Source of the DNA: Halocatena marina
GTDB lineage: Archaea; Halobacteriota; Halobacteria; Halobacteriales; Haloarculaceae
Assembly: GCF_023276375.1 (NCBI RefSeq)
Contig: NZ_JALLPK010000004.1
Span: 248,001-312,000 of the forward strand
Direction of reading: 5' to 3'
DNA length: 64,000 nucleotides
Shown here: one piece after another, positions 26,639 to 36,299 of the stretch
How the letters are laid out: every line of letters starts with the position of its first letter
Position numbering within the stretch: the first letter of the stretch is position 1
Translations under genes and position numbers: made by a program
The notes under the pieces: model-generated
Database searches by the model: none
Told to the model about the DNA's origin: nothing
The model's input: the letters and a program-made list of their open reading frames with translations, nothing else

Positions 26639-27975
26639 CCGGGCACGACACGCGTCGGTCCGGAAGCGACCCACTGCTCGAGGTGCATGGGCTAACTAAG
26701 CACTATCCAATAACCGAGGGAATACTGAATGAGGAAGTTGGCCGCGTGCGTGCGGTCGACGGCATTTCGTTCGACATCGCTCCCGGTGAAACCGTCGGAC
26801 TGGTCGGCGAGTCAGGGTGCGGGAAATCAACGGCGGCCACATCACTACTGCGCATCGAGGAACCCACCGGCGGTGACGTACTGTTCAACGGCGAGGATAT
26901 CACCGACTACGACAAGCAATCGCTGAAGGAATTCCGGCGGCAGGCACAGATGATCTTCCAGAACCCGGATTCGAGCTTTGATCCTCGCATGAGCATCGGT
27001 GAGTCGGTCGCCGAACCGTTGTGGATCCACGGTGTGGGTCCACGGGAGTACCGTCGGGAGATCGTTCAGGATCTCCTTGAACGAGTTGGCCTCGGGGCGA
27101 ACGACGTGGATCGGTATCCACACGAATTCTCTGGCGGGCAGAAACAGCGTATCGCGCTTGCGCGCGCGATGGTAGTTAATCCTGAACTCATCGTCGCCGA
27201 CGAGCCGGTGAGCGCGCTCGATGTGAGTATCCAAGCGGAAGTACTCACGCTGATCGACGAAATCCAAGCAGAGTTCGGGGTATCGATCCTCCTGATCAGC
27301 CATGACCTGAGCGTCGTCCGAGAAGTGTGTGATCGAGTGGCGGTGATGTACCTCGGTGAAATTGTCGAGCTCGCCGACACCGAGACCCTGTTCGCCGATC
27401 CTAAACACCCTTACACGCGCTCGCTACTCGCTTCGATCCCATCGCCAGATCCCAGCAACCGAGGGAATCGAATCCCACTCTCCGGTAATGTGCCTGACCC
27501 AGCGAATCCACCGAGCGGCTGTCGATTCCACACGCGGTGTCCGGCAGTGATTCAGCCCAAGGGGTACGACTTCGAGCAGGATCACTGGCGGTCGGTGATG
27601 GATCTACGGCTCGCTCTCACCGATCAGAGTATCGAACTCAACGCGCTCAAGAACATCGTGAGCGTTGACCGCGGCAAGGACATCTCGTCGGTGTCGGATG
27701 ACGAGCTCGCGGCTGCACTCCGGACGGAGTACGGGATCCCCGACTCACTATCGGATCCGAGCGCGGAAGACGTGCTCAATGAGGCACTCGAAGCGATCGT
27801 GAACGAAAGCCTCGATGCGGCTGACGAGTTGCTCGCGACCGAGTTCGCGACTGTCTGCGAGAAAGATCACCCCAGACTTCACGAGACTGTCACAGGGCAT
27901 TCATCCGCGTGTCATCTTTACAACCATCCTAGGTCGAAGAAAACGACCGAATCAGCGGCGTCGACTGAAAACTAA
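26635..27975 (+). CDS. dppF: Dipeptide/oligopeptide ABC transporter ATPase (DppF-like) with insertion, importer 2
   Basis: 446-residue ATPase, about 110 residues longer than importer 1's DppF. The ATPase core is normal: Walker A GESGCGKSTAATSLL, signature FSGGQKQRIALARAM, Walker B IVADEPVSALD, H-loop ISHDLSVVRE. The C-terminal domain begins CRFHTRCPAVI, but the expected continuation to the second Cys motif (CEKDH...SSACHLYNH) is interrupted by about 110 mostly helical, acidic residues (roughly 310-415, including DFEQDHWRSVMDLRLAL). The inserted block is in frame and keeps the final motif, so it looks like a genuine domain insertion rather than a frameshift. It may be a regulatory or salt-adaptive element. 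Confidence 0.88.
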   Translation: MTGHDTRRSGSDPLLEVHGLTKHYPITEGILNEEVGRVRAVDGISFDIAPGETVGLVGESGCGKSTAATSLLRIEEPTGGDVLFNGEDITDYDKQSLKEFRRQAQMIFQNPDSSFDPRMSIGESVAEPLWIHGVGPREYRREIVQDLLERVGLGANDVDRYPHEFSGGQKQRIALARAMVVNPELIVADEPVSALDVSIQAEVLTLIDEIQAEFGVSILLISHDLSVVREVCDRVAVMYLGEIVELADTETLFADPKHPYTRSLLASIPSPDPSNRGNRIPLSGNVPDPANPPSGCRFHTRCPAVIQPKGYDFEQDHWRSVMDLRLALTDQSIELNALKNIVSVDRGKDISSVSDDELAAALRTEYGIPDSLSDPSAEDVLNEALEAIVNESLDAADELLATEFATVCEKDHPRLHETVTGHSSACHLYNHPRSKKTTESAASTEN

Positions 27976-28384
27976 GAAACAGGGACGGAAATTCATCAGT
28001 GGAAGCTTGTGCAGTGGTTTTTGCATTCCCCTTCGTCTAATTCTCACGGGTAGCCTTCGGTCTTTATGTGAAACAATCACCTCTGCACCAGCTACCAAGA
28101 GTGGGTTCAGAGCCTTCCGGAGATTCCTGCGAATAGCTACGGCAAAGCAGAACAGGGACTACGACGCCGAGTAAATTCTAGCGAAGAAATCGGTTACGAG
28201 ACAGTGGTATCGATGGTTGACGAGCAAGTGTGACGCGGTACGACGGGAAAGAAACGGTGCACGGTGGAATGATGAATGTTCCAAACGGAGTACTATCCCG
28301 ACCGAAACTAACTCGATCCAATGCCAGAGTGTTTCAACAGCGTAAATTGATCAATTTCAACACCACCAGCGTGATCCACAGATG
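27976..28384. other. Convergent spacer without recognisable gene
   Basis: About 400 bp between the ends of the DppF gene and the S9 peptidase gene. A plus-strand frame runs through to 28174 but shows no family features, and its composition differs from real genes nearby. It may be degenerate sequence. Confidence 0.5.
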
Positions 28385-30601
28385 TCATCGATAACTATCG
28401 ATATCGTACTCCTCAGGGGACGTTCCGTCCTGTAGATGATCGACGAAGTAGTCCCACCGCGTGCGGACGAAGTACGGGTCTCCGCTAAGATCGTGGTGTC
28501 GGTTCGGGATAGTGAGCATGTCGAAATCCTTATTCGCTGCAATGAGAGCATCGACAAGCCGACGAGTGGAGGCTGGATGGACGTTCTGATCCAGCTCGCC
28601 GTGAACTAACAACAGCTCTCCTTCCAGACGATCGGCAATCGTACAGTTCGACTGCTCAGAGTAGTGATCGTCGACAGGATACCCCATCCAAAGTTCGTTC
28701 CACGAGGCCTTGTCCAGTCGATGGTCGTGGTTTCCTCCCGACGAAACTGCAACGTGATAGAATTCTGGATGCTCAAAGAGCGCGTGCGTCGAATCGTATC
28801 CGCCAGCGGAGTGCCCATAGATTCCCACGCGGGAAAGATCTAAGTAGGAGTATTTCTCGGCTATCTGCTGAATAGCTGCCTTGTGATCCTCGATACCCTT
28901 CCGGCTCAGGTTCTCATAGGAGTAATCTCGGAAAGCCTTCGAACGGCGCCCAGTCCCTCGGCCGTCGACCATGACGACCACAAACCCGAGCTCGGCGATT
29001 GACTGTGCGGTAGAGCGGTACGCGGCGAAGGTCTTGGGCACGTGGAAATCGTGAGGCCCGGTGTAGATCTGCTCGATCACCGGATAATTCTCATCGGATT
29101 CGAAATCCGACGGTCGCCAAAGCAGTCCGTAAACATCGGTTTCTCCGTCCGCTGCGACCGCTTCGAACGGTTCCGGGTATTTCCATCCGGTGTCGAGCAG
29201 TTGCTTGACGTCGGCTTCCTCCAGTTCGATGCGCACGCAACCGTCGATTGCGCTTCGCAACACCGTGACCGGTGGTTTGTCCGGCCGGGAGTAGGTATCG
29301 ACAACGAACTCGCCTGACGGCGACATCTCGACCTCATGGTCTGCTGGCTCGGGCGTGAGAAGTACGAGATCAGAACCGTCGAAATTCACGCGATAGAGGT
29401 GACGGAAGTAAGGATCACGGCCCGCTTCCCGACCGCTGGCTGTGAAGTAGATTTCCCGAGCGTTGGCGTCGATACGGACGACATTGCGGACGACCCACTC
29501 GCCATCTGTAATCTGGTTTGTAATCTCACCGGATGCTCCATCGACGAGATAGAGATGGTGATACCCGCTTCGCTCCGAAGTCCAGACAACTTCCGCACCA
29601 CCGTCAACAACGTGTGCTCCAGACACGTGTGGATCAACCACGGTATCCGACTGCTCATCAATTACGGTTCGTGACTCTCCTGTCGTCGGGTTGATTTCGA
29701 GGAACGTCACAGAATCGTACCCACGCGGCCAGTGTAGGTAGTGCAGTCGATCTCCGTCGTCGTTCCACTCGAACAACGGCTCTCCACCGTAGTAGCGGAC
29801 CGGTATCGGGTCGATGTCGAGATCAGTTCGGGTGCGTTGTTCGAGATCGAAGACGATAGGTTCCACCATGGGCAGCCCAACTTCCCCTGGTAGCGGATAC
29901 GCGTAGGTGAAGTGTCGTGGACGGAGTCGATCCTCGGGCGTGGACTGGACGAGTGCGAATCGGTTGGCAGAACGCTGATCCAGTCGATAGGTCATAAGCC
30001 GCTTCGAATCGGACGACCATGTCACCTCTACCGGCTGATCGATGTCTTCAGTACCTTCCTCAACCATCTCAACCGGTGAAAGGAGCGGCGTAGCGTAGCT
30101 GTAGTGTTCCTTGCCGTCTGCCGTCAGTTGGATCACTTCCCTATTGGCCGTATCACGCACGTAGAGATCGTGATCGTCGGTATATGCGACCCATCGTCCG
30201 TCTGGCGACGTGCCTGGATCTGATTCCTCATCTGCCGTGATCTCCTCGCAGTCGTACGTGGAGAGATCGCACTTGTATCTAGCACCCACCGCCTCGAACT
30301 GTACGGCGGATTCGTCTTCGATGTACTCGAATGAATCGAATGGCAACGCTTCCGGATCGTAGGACTCTCCGGTTTCGGCAGCGAGCGCATCCGCCAGCTG
30401 TTTGTGGTCGAACGCAGGAGCTTGTTCATCCTGTTCGGGATCGACGCGGACGAATTCCGTCCCCGTTGGCTGTTCGCGCCGGTACCAGAATCGATCGTTC
30501 TCCCCAATCCAATGTACATCAAACTCTTCGTTCAAGACCAACGATTCGGCGTTCTCCGGGAGGAACACCTCGGCTCGCTCGTACCGTTCACGATTAACCA
30601 T
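28385..30601 (-). CDS. S9 family prolyl peptidase (dipeptidyl peptidase IV-like)
   Basis: 738-residue serine peptidase. The N-terminal two thirds form the beta-propeller of DPP-IV/prolyl oligopeptidases, with repeated blade motifs such as SPDGRWVAYTDDHDLYV, SSDSKRLMTYRLD and SPSGEFVVDTYSR. The C-terminal alpha/beta-hydrolase domain holds the catalytic Ser in GIYGHSAGGYDS (about residue 598), Asp in HGELDQNVHP (about 670) and His in NRHHDLSGD (about 702). No signal peptide is seen, so it probably acts on imported peptides in the cytoplasm, cutting after proline. It lies between the second peptide importer and the P5C dehydrogenase, supporting a role in proline-rich peptide use. Confidence 0.88.
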   Translation of the reverse strand: MVNRERYERAEVFLPENAESLVLNEEFDVHWIGENDRFWYRREQPTGTEFVRVDPEQDEQAPAFDHKQLADALAAETGESYDPEALPFDSFEYIEDESAVQFEAVGARYKCDLSTYDCEEITADEESDPGTSPDGRWVAYTDDHDLYVRDTANREVIQLTADGKEHYSYATPLLSPVEMVEEGTEDIDQPVEVTWSSDSKRLMTYRLDQRSANRFALVQSTPEDRLRPRHFTYAYPLPGEVGLPMVEPIVFDLEQRTRTDLDIDPIPVRYYGGEPLFEWNDDGDRLHYLHWPRGYDSVTFLEINPTTGESRTVIDEQSDTVVDPHVSGAHVVDGGAEVVWTSERSGYHHLYLVDGASGEITNQITDGEWVVRNVVRIDANAREIYFTASGREAGRDPYFRHLYRVNFDGSDLVLLTPEPADHEVEMSPSGEFVVDTYSRPDKPPVTVLRSAIDGCVRIELEEADVKQLLDTGWKYPEPFEAVAADGETDVYGLLWRPSDFESDENYPVIEQIYTGPHDFHVPKTFAAYRSTAQSIAELGFVVVMVDGRGTGRRSKAFRDYSYENLSRKGIEDHKAAIQQIAEKYSYLDLSRVGIYGHSAGGYDSTHALFEHPEFYHVAVSSGGNHDHRLDKASWNELWMGYPVDDHYSEQSNCTIADRLEGELLLVHGELDQNVHPASTRRLVDALIAANKDFDMLTIPNRHHDLSGDPYFVRTRWDYFVDHLQDGTSPEEYDIDSYR

Positions 30602-31004
30602 TTTACACTACCCCTGCCGTTGAATCGCAGACACTCAAATCGGCATGGACATCAAATGAAGGCGGGTTTAATCTGGTCATGTGACTGATCACACTGCTTG
30701 TGCGCTGTCGACTGTGCTTAATGAAAGACGACTCTTTGCCGCTGATATAGATGTGATCTACTCGCATGGCATACAATTTCTCGTTGTAATATATAATTCG
30801 TATGGTCGCAAAGCTTGTCGGAGAAATATCCGCCTGAGTCTGAGAGTCGCAAGCCAGGAAAATAGAGAATTAAGAATGATTCTCAAGATGATGCTCTCCT
30901 AATATGTGTATTTCGCCATATCCTCTCGTTCTTCCCACCAACTTAGATAGCTCTGTACGAAACCGAAGAGAAATTATAAGTGGGTTCAAGCAATTCCTCT
31001 ATCT
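30602..31004. promoter_or_regulatory. Divergent promoter region, S9 peptidase / P5C dehydrogenase
   Basis: No gene supported. A TATA-like AAATTATAAG at 30971-30980 lies about 25-30 nt before the GTG start of the dehydrogenase, as expected for a leaderless transcript. No GTTCC-type dyad found here. Confidence 0.5.
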
Positions 31005-32588
31005 GTGCAACCTGTAGAATTCGATAATGAATTGACGTTGCTCACGCACCAACAAAACGGAATTGAAGACGAATTTCATCAGGCCTACGAAGAGGCTGTT
31101 GAGTCTGTCAAAGCTAAACTCGGAGAATACCATTCTTTGCGGATTAACGGTGATCAAGTTAACACCAACAATCGATTCAGTGTTACAAATCCTGGTGATT
31201 TCGAGCTTGAAATTGGCGAATTCGCTGCAGCTAACGAAACAGATGTCGAATCTGCAGTTAGTGCTGCAAAAGACGCACACCGAGAGTGGGAAGATTATGA
31301 TGTAAGTGTACGCGTCGATATTTTCCGTAACGCCGCTGAGATCATGCAAGATCGCAAGTTTGAGCTTGCGGCGACACTGTCACTCGAAAATGGCAAAAAT
31401 CGAACTGAGGCGATGGCTGATATCGATGAATCCATTGATTTTCTTCGGTTCTACAGCCGTGAACTGGAGCGATCGGACGGTTACCAATTCGACACTGGTG
31501 AGCCAACACCCGGACAGCACACAACGAATCTGCTGCGACCGTATGGCGTTTTCGCGGTTATTTCGCCGTTCAATTTCCCGATGGCTCTCCTCGTGGGGAT
31601 GACCACTGGTGCGCTGATCACTGGCAATACTGTCGTCGCCAAGCCAGCAAGTACAACGCCGCTGACTGCCCAGAAGTACTTCGATATCCTCACTGAAGCT
31701 GGAATTCCAGATGGTGTAATTAACTTAGTCATGGGAAGTGGCCGGTCGGTTGGTAAACCTCTCATCGAGCATGATGACGTTGCAGGTGTCGTCTTTACAG
31801 GCTCCCGGGAAGTCGGTCTCGGCATCGAAAAAACGTTTCGAGAACAGGGAAAACGCGGTCCGGTCATAGCAGAACTCGGAGGAAAAAATCCAGTTATTGT
31901 CAGTAACGAGGCCGAACTCAACGATGCAGTCGAAGGCGTCATGAAAGGGGCATTTTCGTTTAGTGGACAAAAATGCTCAGCGACCTCTCGCGTCTACGTC
32001 TCTGAGGACGTTATCGACGATTTTGTCGATCAATTGGTAGAGGAGACCAAACAGCTAAATATTGGTCGTGCGGAAAATCGTGATACTGTTGTGTCTCCAC
32101 TCATAAATGACAGTGCACTCGAACGTTATAAAACAATAACCAAGCAGGCACGAACTGATGGGACAGTTCGTACTGGAGGCGCTATCGTTAACGATGATAC
32201 CCTTCCTGACGGTAGGTATGTTGAGCCAACCGTAGTTACGGGTATTCCTCACGAACACGAGCTTGCTCAAGATGAACATTTCCTTCCATTTGTGACCATT
32301 CATCCTATATCAGATCTTCAAGAAGGTATCAAAAAATCCAATGACAGCGAATATGGTCTCTGTGCAGGACTCTTCTCACAAAATGACGATGAAATCGACC
32401 GCTGGTTCACGGACATTGAATCTGGAATGTGCTACGTAAACCGGTATCAGAGTGCAACAACGGGTGCACTGGTACAAGCTCAACCCTTTGGTGGATGGAA
32501 GTTCTCCGGTACGTCTGGCAAATTCGCCGGTGGTTACTGGTACCTCCAGCAATTCATGCGCGAGCAAAGCCGAACCCTTGTTGAATAA
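31005..32588 (+). CDS. 1-pyrroline-5-carboxylate (glutamate semialdehyde) dehydrogenase
   Basis: 527-residue aldehyde dehydrogenase of the P5CDH (RocA/PruA) group, predicted to oxidise glutamate semialdehyde to glutamate with NAD(P). Supporting motifs are an N-terminal extension (about 45 residues) typical of P5CDH, ISPFNFPMALLVGM, the general-base Glu in VIAELGGKNPVIV (about residue 290), and the catalytic Cys in FSFSGQKCSATSRVYV (about residue 323), which is the P5CDH-type signature rather than that of generic ALDHs. The start is GTG at a leaderless distance from a TATA box. Together with the proline dehydrogenase at 2578 it completes proline to glutamate. Third codon positions are A/T-rich compared with genes right of 44 kb. 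Confidence 0.9.
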   Translation: MQPVEFDNELTLLTHQQNGIEDEFHQAYEEAVESVKAKLGEYHSLRINGDQVNTNNRFSVTNPGDFELEIGEFAAANETDVESAVSAAKDAHREWEDYDVSVRVDIFRNAAEIMQDRKFELAATLSLENGKNRTEAMADIDESIDFLRFYSRELERSDGYQFDTGEPTPGQHTTNLLRPYGVFAVISPFNFPMALLVGMTTGALITGNTVVAKPASTTPLTAQKYFDILTEAGIPDGVINLVMGSGRSVGKPLIEHDDVAGVVFTGSREVGLGIEKTFREQGKRGPVIAELGGKNPVIVSNEAELNDAVEGVMKGAFSFSGQKCSATSRVYVSEDVIDDFVDQLVEETKQLNIGRAENRDTVVSPLINDSALERYKTITKQARTDGTVRTGGAIVNDDTLPDGRYVEPTVVTGIPHEHELAQDEHFLPFVTIHPISDLQEGIKKSNDSEYGLCAGLFSQNDDEIDRWFTDIESGMCYVNRYQSATTGALVQAQPFGGWKFSGTSGKFAGGYWYLQQFMREQSRTLVE

Positions 32589-32954
32589 TTAGTAGGAATT
32601 CTACTTGCATGTCTGGATGAAACATTCATATTATATACAACCTAATGAAAGGACCCGTTAACTAGATTCGCCGCTGCTTTTCTCGATTACTCACTGACAG
32701 CAATATCGGTGGCCAAATTGTCGCAAAGACTCGGCCACATTGAATTCACACCAAGTGTGTTATCGTACCATCAATATTTCCGTTAAAAACGATCGAGGAG
32801 TGTTTTAGAACTTGAATTGGCACTAAAATGTTGAGGATCGCCACTACGAAGACGCAATTATTTATCCAATCCTAAATAACTTATTCCACTATATAATATC
32901 AAAAATAAATGATTAATAAATAACGGTAAGAAAGAATTTAATAGTATATGAGTC
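32589..32954. other. AT-rich spacer
   Basis: Strongly AT-rich, with many TATA-like stretches near 32885-32945. It probably contains the promoter of the following two-gene unit. No ORF of note. Confidence 0.5.
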
Positions 32955-33620
32955 ATGTCTATACAAGGTATGGGATTTCAACTCATACGTAGTGGAAGCA
33001 GACCGTCGAATAGTAGCACTGAAAATTTCCAAGTCTTCGTGTACCCGAACACACAAAACGAAGACTATACGGCAGAAAACTATGTCGCGGACGCGCTAGA
33101 TTACACTGGGCAACAGTTACTGGATATTGACGCGTGCAAGGAGTATAATATCTACATCAGTTACGAACATCCGAACCTGAACGACGGAGCAAATTACGAC
33201 TTCTACAGTTCGTGGCAATCATACAGTAAGACGAGCGATCAGGGATGTCACCTCTGTGTGGGTGGCGAAAATATCGGTGGGCGGGCCGAAAGTCCAAACG
33301 ATCCCGGTGCGTGGAATAGAGCCCAAGACGCAGTTGTGGGCTGGGGAGGTGTCGAGTACTACAAAAGTCTGGCCATTCAAGAAGTATTCCATACATACAT
33401 CAACGATTCGAACCCTACTGTTCAAAGTATGATCCCAGGAACCAACGAGCATGATCTGGGATCGACCTACTCAAACAACAACGCGACACCAATGGCAGCA
33501 GGATACCCTGAATCTCAGCAAAGCGGTAGTTGCTGGTCAAACAATACTGCCAACAACTGGACTCGACTCCTCAATCAGTGTGAGCGAGATGGCGTCAAAG
33601 CAACGTCCGATTCCGCATAA
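32955..33620 (+). CDS. Uncharacterised protein with degenerate zincin-like motif
   Basis: 221-residue protein without signal peptide or membrane helix. The middle of the C-terminal half reads SLAIQEVFHTYIND followed 13-15 residues later by TNEHDLGS. This spacing resembles the HExxH...EH zincin site, but the first His is Gln (QEVFH). The protein has four to five Cys, including CHLC (about residue 97-100). It is unknown whether the Gln variant binds metal. It starts a likely two-gene operon with the Tat-exported protein 14 bp downstream. Compositionally it looks AT-rich and possibly acquired. I do not recognise a named family with certainty. Confidence 0.6.
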   Translation: MSIQGMGFQLIRSGSRPSNSSTENFQVFVYPNTQNEDYTAENYVADALDYTGQQLLDIDACKEYNIYISYEHPNLNDGANYDFYSSWQSYSKTSDQGCHLCVGGENIGGRAESPNDPGAWNRAQDAVVGWGGVEYYKSLAIQEVFHTYINDSNPTVQSMIPGTNEHDLGSTYSNNNATPMAAGYPESQQSGSCWSNNTANNWTRLLNQCERDGVKATSDSA

Positions 33621-33634
33621 CGAAGGTAATACGC

Positions 33635-34303
33635 ATGAGCGACAAACAGCACGATAATACCATCAGCCGACGTAGCATTCTCAAAGCAACAGGAGCCGCC
33701 GCTAGTGTTGGCCTGCTAAGCACCGGCAACGTACTTGCGGAGCAGTCCGTAAACCGCACGAAGCTGGTCGAAATTGGTATTGAATATGACGTTGATAAGT
33801 TGTTGAGAGACAATGTCAAAACCATCGCGACGCATCGCCCACTTCAGTACCGGGTGAACACCGAAAAAGGTGCTATCATGTTAACTCCGGTCGCTTCGGA
33901 CGCCACCCGCTCGGCGTTGACATCTAACAACGAAGTCGTCAGTAGTACGTCCTCTATCAGCACCCCAGGAACCATCGCGACCCATCGCTCAATTCCAGAG
34001 GCACCCATCGCATTGGCGAACGACTACCGTCCAGTCAAATCTATCTCGTTACAAAATGCCCCCCCGATTCCCAAAGCGAATGTCAGATTCAAATCCGATG
34101 TCGCAGAGGTGTCGGTCAATGGGTCGAATTTTCAGCTCGCGCCGGGAGAGGAACGATCAAGTTCCCTTGGAACACAGCAGATCCCCGCACATGTCGTCAA
34201 GCGGAGTGGCAGCACTCGCTCAACTCGTTCCGAGATGGTCTCCCTCAAAGTAACCATTCACGCGAGAAATCACGGTGATCTCGATGTCACAACGGGCAAA
34301 TAG
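33635..34303 (+). CDS. Tat-exported protein of unknown function
   Basis: 222-residue protein with a clear twin-arginine signal, TISRRSILKATGAAASVGLLS, and a probable cleavage after VLA. The mature part is Ser/Thr-rich with no Cys and no recognised domain. It contains beta-prone segments near residues 60-90 and a low-complexity stretch of about 25 residues around SSTSSISTPGTIATH. It begins 14 bp after the zincin-like gene, so the pair is probably co-expressed. A secreted substrate, inhibitor or partner of that protein is possible but not shown. Confidence 0.65.
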   Translation: MSDKQHDNTISRRSILKATGAAASVGLLSTGNVLAEQSVNRTKLVEIGIEYDVDKLLRDNVKTIATHRPLQYRVNTEKGAIMLTPVASDATRSALTSNNEVVSSTSSISTPGTIATHRSIPEAPIALANDYRPVKSISLQNAPPIPKANVRFKSDVAEVSVNGSNFQLAPGEERSSSLGTQQIPAHVVKRSGSTRSTRSEMVSLKVTIHARNHGDLDVTTGK

Positions 34304-34499
34304 CGACTCACAAGGTGCGTCTCACGGATAGGAAAAGCAAATAGCTATTCTATTTGATGATATGGGTATACCTATGTCGAAGTATACATATCGGTCTGCG
34401 AATTTTTATTAAAAACAAATTGTAAACACAATGGAAGCGTAAAGATTGTAATTTAATCTATTGGTTGAATATAATATAACCAGATATAGTTTTAGTTAC

Positions 34500-34972
34500 T
34501 GATCAAGGTATCCAACAAGATTGATCTCAGCAGGGCCGTGTTGGTCGAGAAGTTGGAAACCAATACAACGCTAACAAGGCCAAGTGTGAGTCCAACTATA
34601 ACCGAGAAAGTTATTAAAATCGTCCAGCAGAGCCGTTGCAAATACCGTTGTCAGTATTGGACCGAGGCAAATGCCAACTGCTGCAATAACCCCAGAAAAG
34701 AATCGTTGCCCAATATACAGGAAGGCAAGATTGTCCCCAATGAGGAACGCACCAGCGATACCGATGACGATCCAATCACGAGATGAACGTGGCCAACAGT
34801 AGTCGACTGTCAAGAAAACGTACACAAGAATTGCTATTCCTGCAACGTAGTACCGTAAGGCAGCAAACAGTAGTGGAGGGAAATACGGCAATCCTGCTTC
34901 GGTTGCCACAAAAGAACTTCTCCATAAAATTCCAAGAAGTATGAATATACCTATCGAACAGATCTTGTTCAC
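34500..34972 (-). pseudogene. Frameshifted DMT/EamA permease remnant
   Basis: The first 115 residues from the GTG at 34972 read as a normal EamA N-terminal half: ILLGILWRSSFVATEAGLPYFPP, LLFAALRYYVAGIAILVY, GAFLIGDNLAFLYIGQRFFSG, VGICLGPILTTVFATALLDD. The frame then ends at 34571. The expected continuation, VGLTLGLVSVVLVS, is in a second frame, and HGPAEINLVGYLDQ is in a third. So at least two frameshifts, plus loss of the C-terminal half (full length is about 300 residues), mark it as a pseudogene. Two GTTCC-type dyads lie upstream. Confidence 0.75.
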
Positions 34973-35156
34973 ATACGATTATGACTGGGGAAGCAGATAT
35001 TCATTCCTGTATAAGTTAGGATGGCTGTGACTCGACGAACATTGTGAGATCATCGTATTCTCGATTCCGACAGTTACACAATACTTTCTTTGACCACACC
35101 CTCTCTGTGCAGATTTAAGCCACTTATATAAATTATCTATATTGTTTGTCCATCTG

Positions 35157-35173
35157 GTTCCGTTAAGAGGAAC
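35157..35173. promoter_or_regulatory. GTTCC-N7-GGAAC dyad, copy 7
   Basis: GTTCCGTTAAGAGGAAC has perfect arms and a 7-nt spacer. It lies about 185 nt upstream of the EamA remnant start. Confidence 0.6.
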
Positions 35174-35222
35174 AATGGACGCCAAACATGTTGATACCAG
35201 CACCCCTTATCAACGTGGGTAT

Positions 35223-35244
35223 TGTAATAAACTAAGTTATTACA
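35223..35244. repeat. AT-rich inverted repeat TGTAATAA-N6-TTATTACA
   Basis: Perfect 8-bp arms with a 6-nt centre, between dyad copies 7 and 8. It is similar in base content to the TTACA dyads at 2254 and 21185, but with the arms in the opposite order. Confidence 0.5.
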
Positions 35245-35333
35245 TCAAAGCTTCTACTATTCTCAATCTCCCTATCCCTATGAACTGCCCACAAAAGTCA
35301 TCTACAATTAATCAATGTTCACAGCTCTTTTTT

Positions 35334-35350
35334 GTTCCTGTTCCCGGAAC
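35334..35350. promoter_or_regulatory. GTTCC-N7-GGAAC dyad, copy 8
   Basis: GTTCCTGTTCCCGGAAC has perfect arms and a 7-nt spacer. Confidence 0.6.
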
Positions 35351-35684
35351 GGCTACTCAGAGCAAGAAGATCTCGGCTCATGCTTGTACGTACTAAGATA
35401 ACTATTCCGTCTCCTTTGGGCGGCACTGAGATCTATAAACAGTTAGCATCGTAGTTTTGTAACGATCATAGTTGTGTTACAAAAGGTAAGAGATGGGATC
35501 TGACTAACCTTTCCCATAGTAACAGACACAATCTACCATCTTATGGATCCACTCTATCATCTGATGTAGACTTCATAAATTACAATCTGTTCTATATTTG
35601 ATTAAGCACCACACCTTTTGTGATGATTTAATGACCAGTTCCGATACGCTACTGTAAAGCTTCGTAATAGTCGGATAAATATTG

Positions 35685-36299
35685 CTATTCTTCGTCGCAT
35701 CGACATCCATCGCTAATCATAGATTTGAAACTCTTTGTAGTTCTACAAGACATACACGTCACCGAGAGATTCACGATAACATCGTAGTCATCACCTGCTA
35801 AGTGATCCTGTTGACGAAGGTTAGATAGCGTTGCTTCAGCCACCGCTACAGTCCTTGATTGTAATTTCAGAACGTGTTCTCCCGGTTCTTTCTGAACATT
35901 TTTTGAGTTCTGCCCTGGCTCAATATCGTGCTTTTTCAGATATCGTCGGATTGTTTGATATGAGACGAAGTCAGCTTCCACCTGTTCGACATTGACCCCC
36001 AATTGAGTCAGCTTACTTTTCGCTTGCACCCGTGTTCCTTTAGTGATGCTTTCCTCAGTTAGGAGCTTATAATAATTGGCAACTTCCCCATCCAGCGGTG
36101 TTTCCCCTGCTTGCTTGATAGCAGCCTCGACAACACGATGGTTGAAGAAGTTTGCTAACTCGCGTAAGCTGTGGCTTTGCCCATCTTCACCTTGTCGCAT
36201 CTGAGCTAATTCGCTCTTGATATCTGTGAGATGATATCTCTCAATTACCTTCCGAAGTTTCGGTGGTCTACCGCCATTACTATCCGCGTTCTTTGTCAT
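35685..36299 (-). CDS. rdfA: RdfA family protein (rod-determining factor-like)
   Basis: 204-residue protein matching the haloarchaeal RdfA family. It has the N-terminal RPPKLRKVIERYHL, then SLRELANFFNHRVVEAAI, LDGEVANYYKLLTEESITKGTRVQAKSKL and FVSYQTIRRYLKKH. In Haloferax one member (RdfA) is needed for rod shape; many paralogues exist on plasmids and in islands, and their roles are unknown. The C-terminus carries a Cys-rich stretch (TCMSCRT and DGCRCDEE) that could bind zinc. A GTTCC-type dyad sits 45 nt before the start, next to a TATA-like sequence. This ties it to the regulatory set of the catabolic genes. Confidence 0.75.
   Translation of the reverse strand: MTKNADSNGGRPPKLRKVIERYHLTDIKSELAQMRQGEDGQSHSLRELANFFNHRVVEAAIKQAGETPLDGEVANYYKLLTEESITKGTRVQAKSKLTQLGVNVEQVEADFVSYQTIRRYLKKHDIEPGQNSKNVQKEPGEHVLKLQSRTVAVAEATLSNLRQQDHLAGDDYDVIVNLSVTCMSCRTTKSFKSMISDGCRCDEE

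Larger units (their letters stand above)
34973..35684. promoter_or_regulatory. Long spacer with dyads upstream of the EamA remnant
   Basis: 710 bp without a credible gene. Contains GTTCC-type dyads at 35157 and 35334 and, between them, an AT-rich inverted repeat at 35223-35244. This repeats the layout of the spacers at 1908-2577 and 21035-21402. Confidence 0.5.

Noticed and set aside
27815..28174. 119-residue Arg-rich plus-strand frame past the end of dppF
   Set aside because: It mostly overlaps dppF in another frame and has low-quality composition for a haloarchaeal protein.
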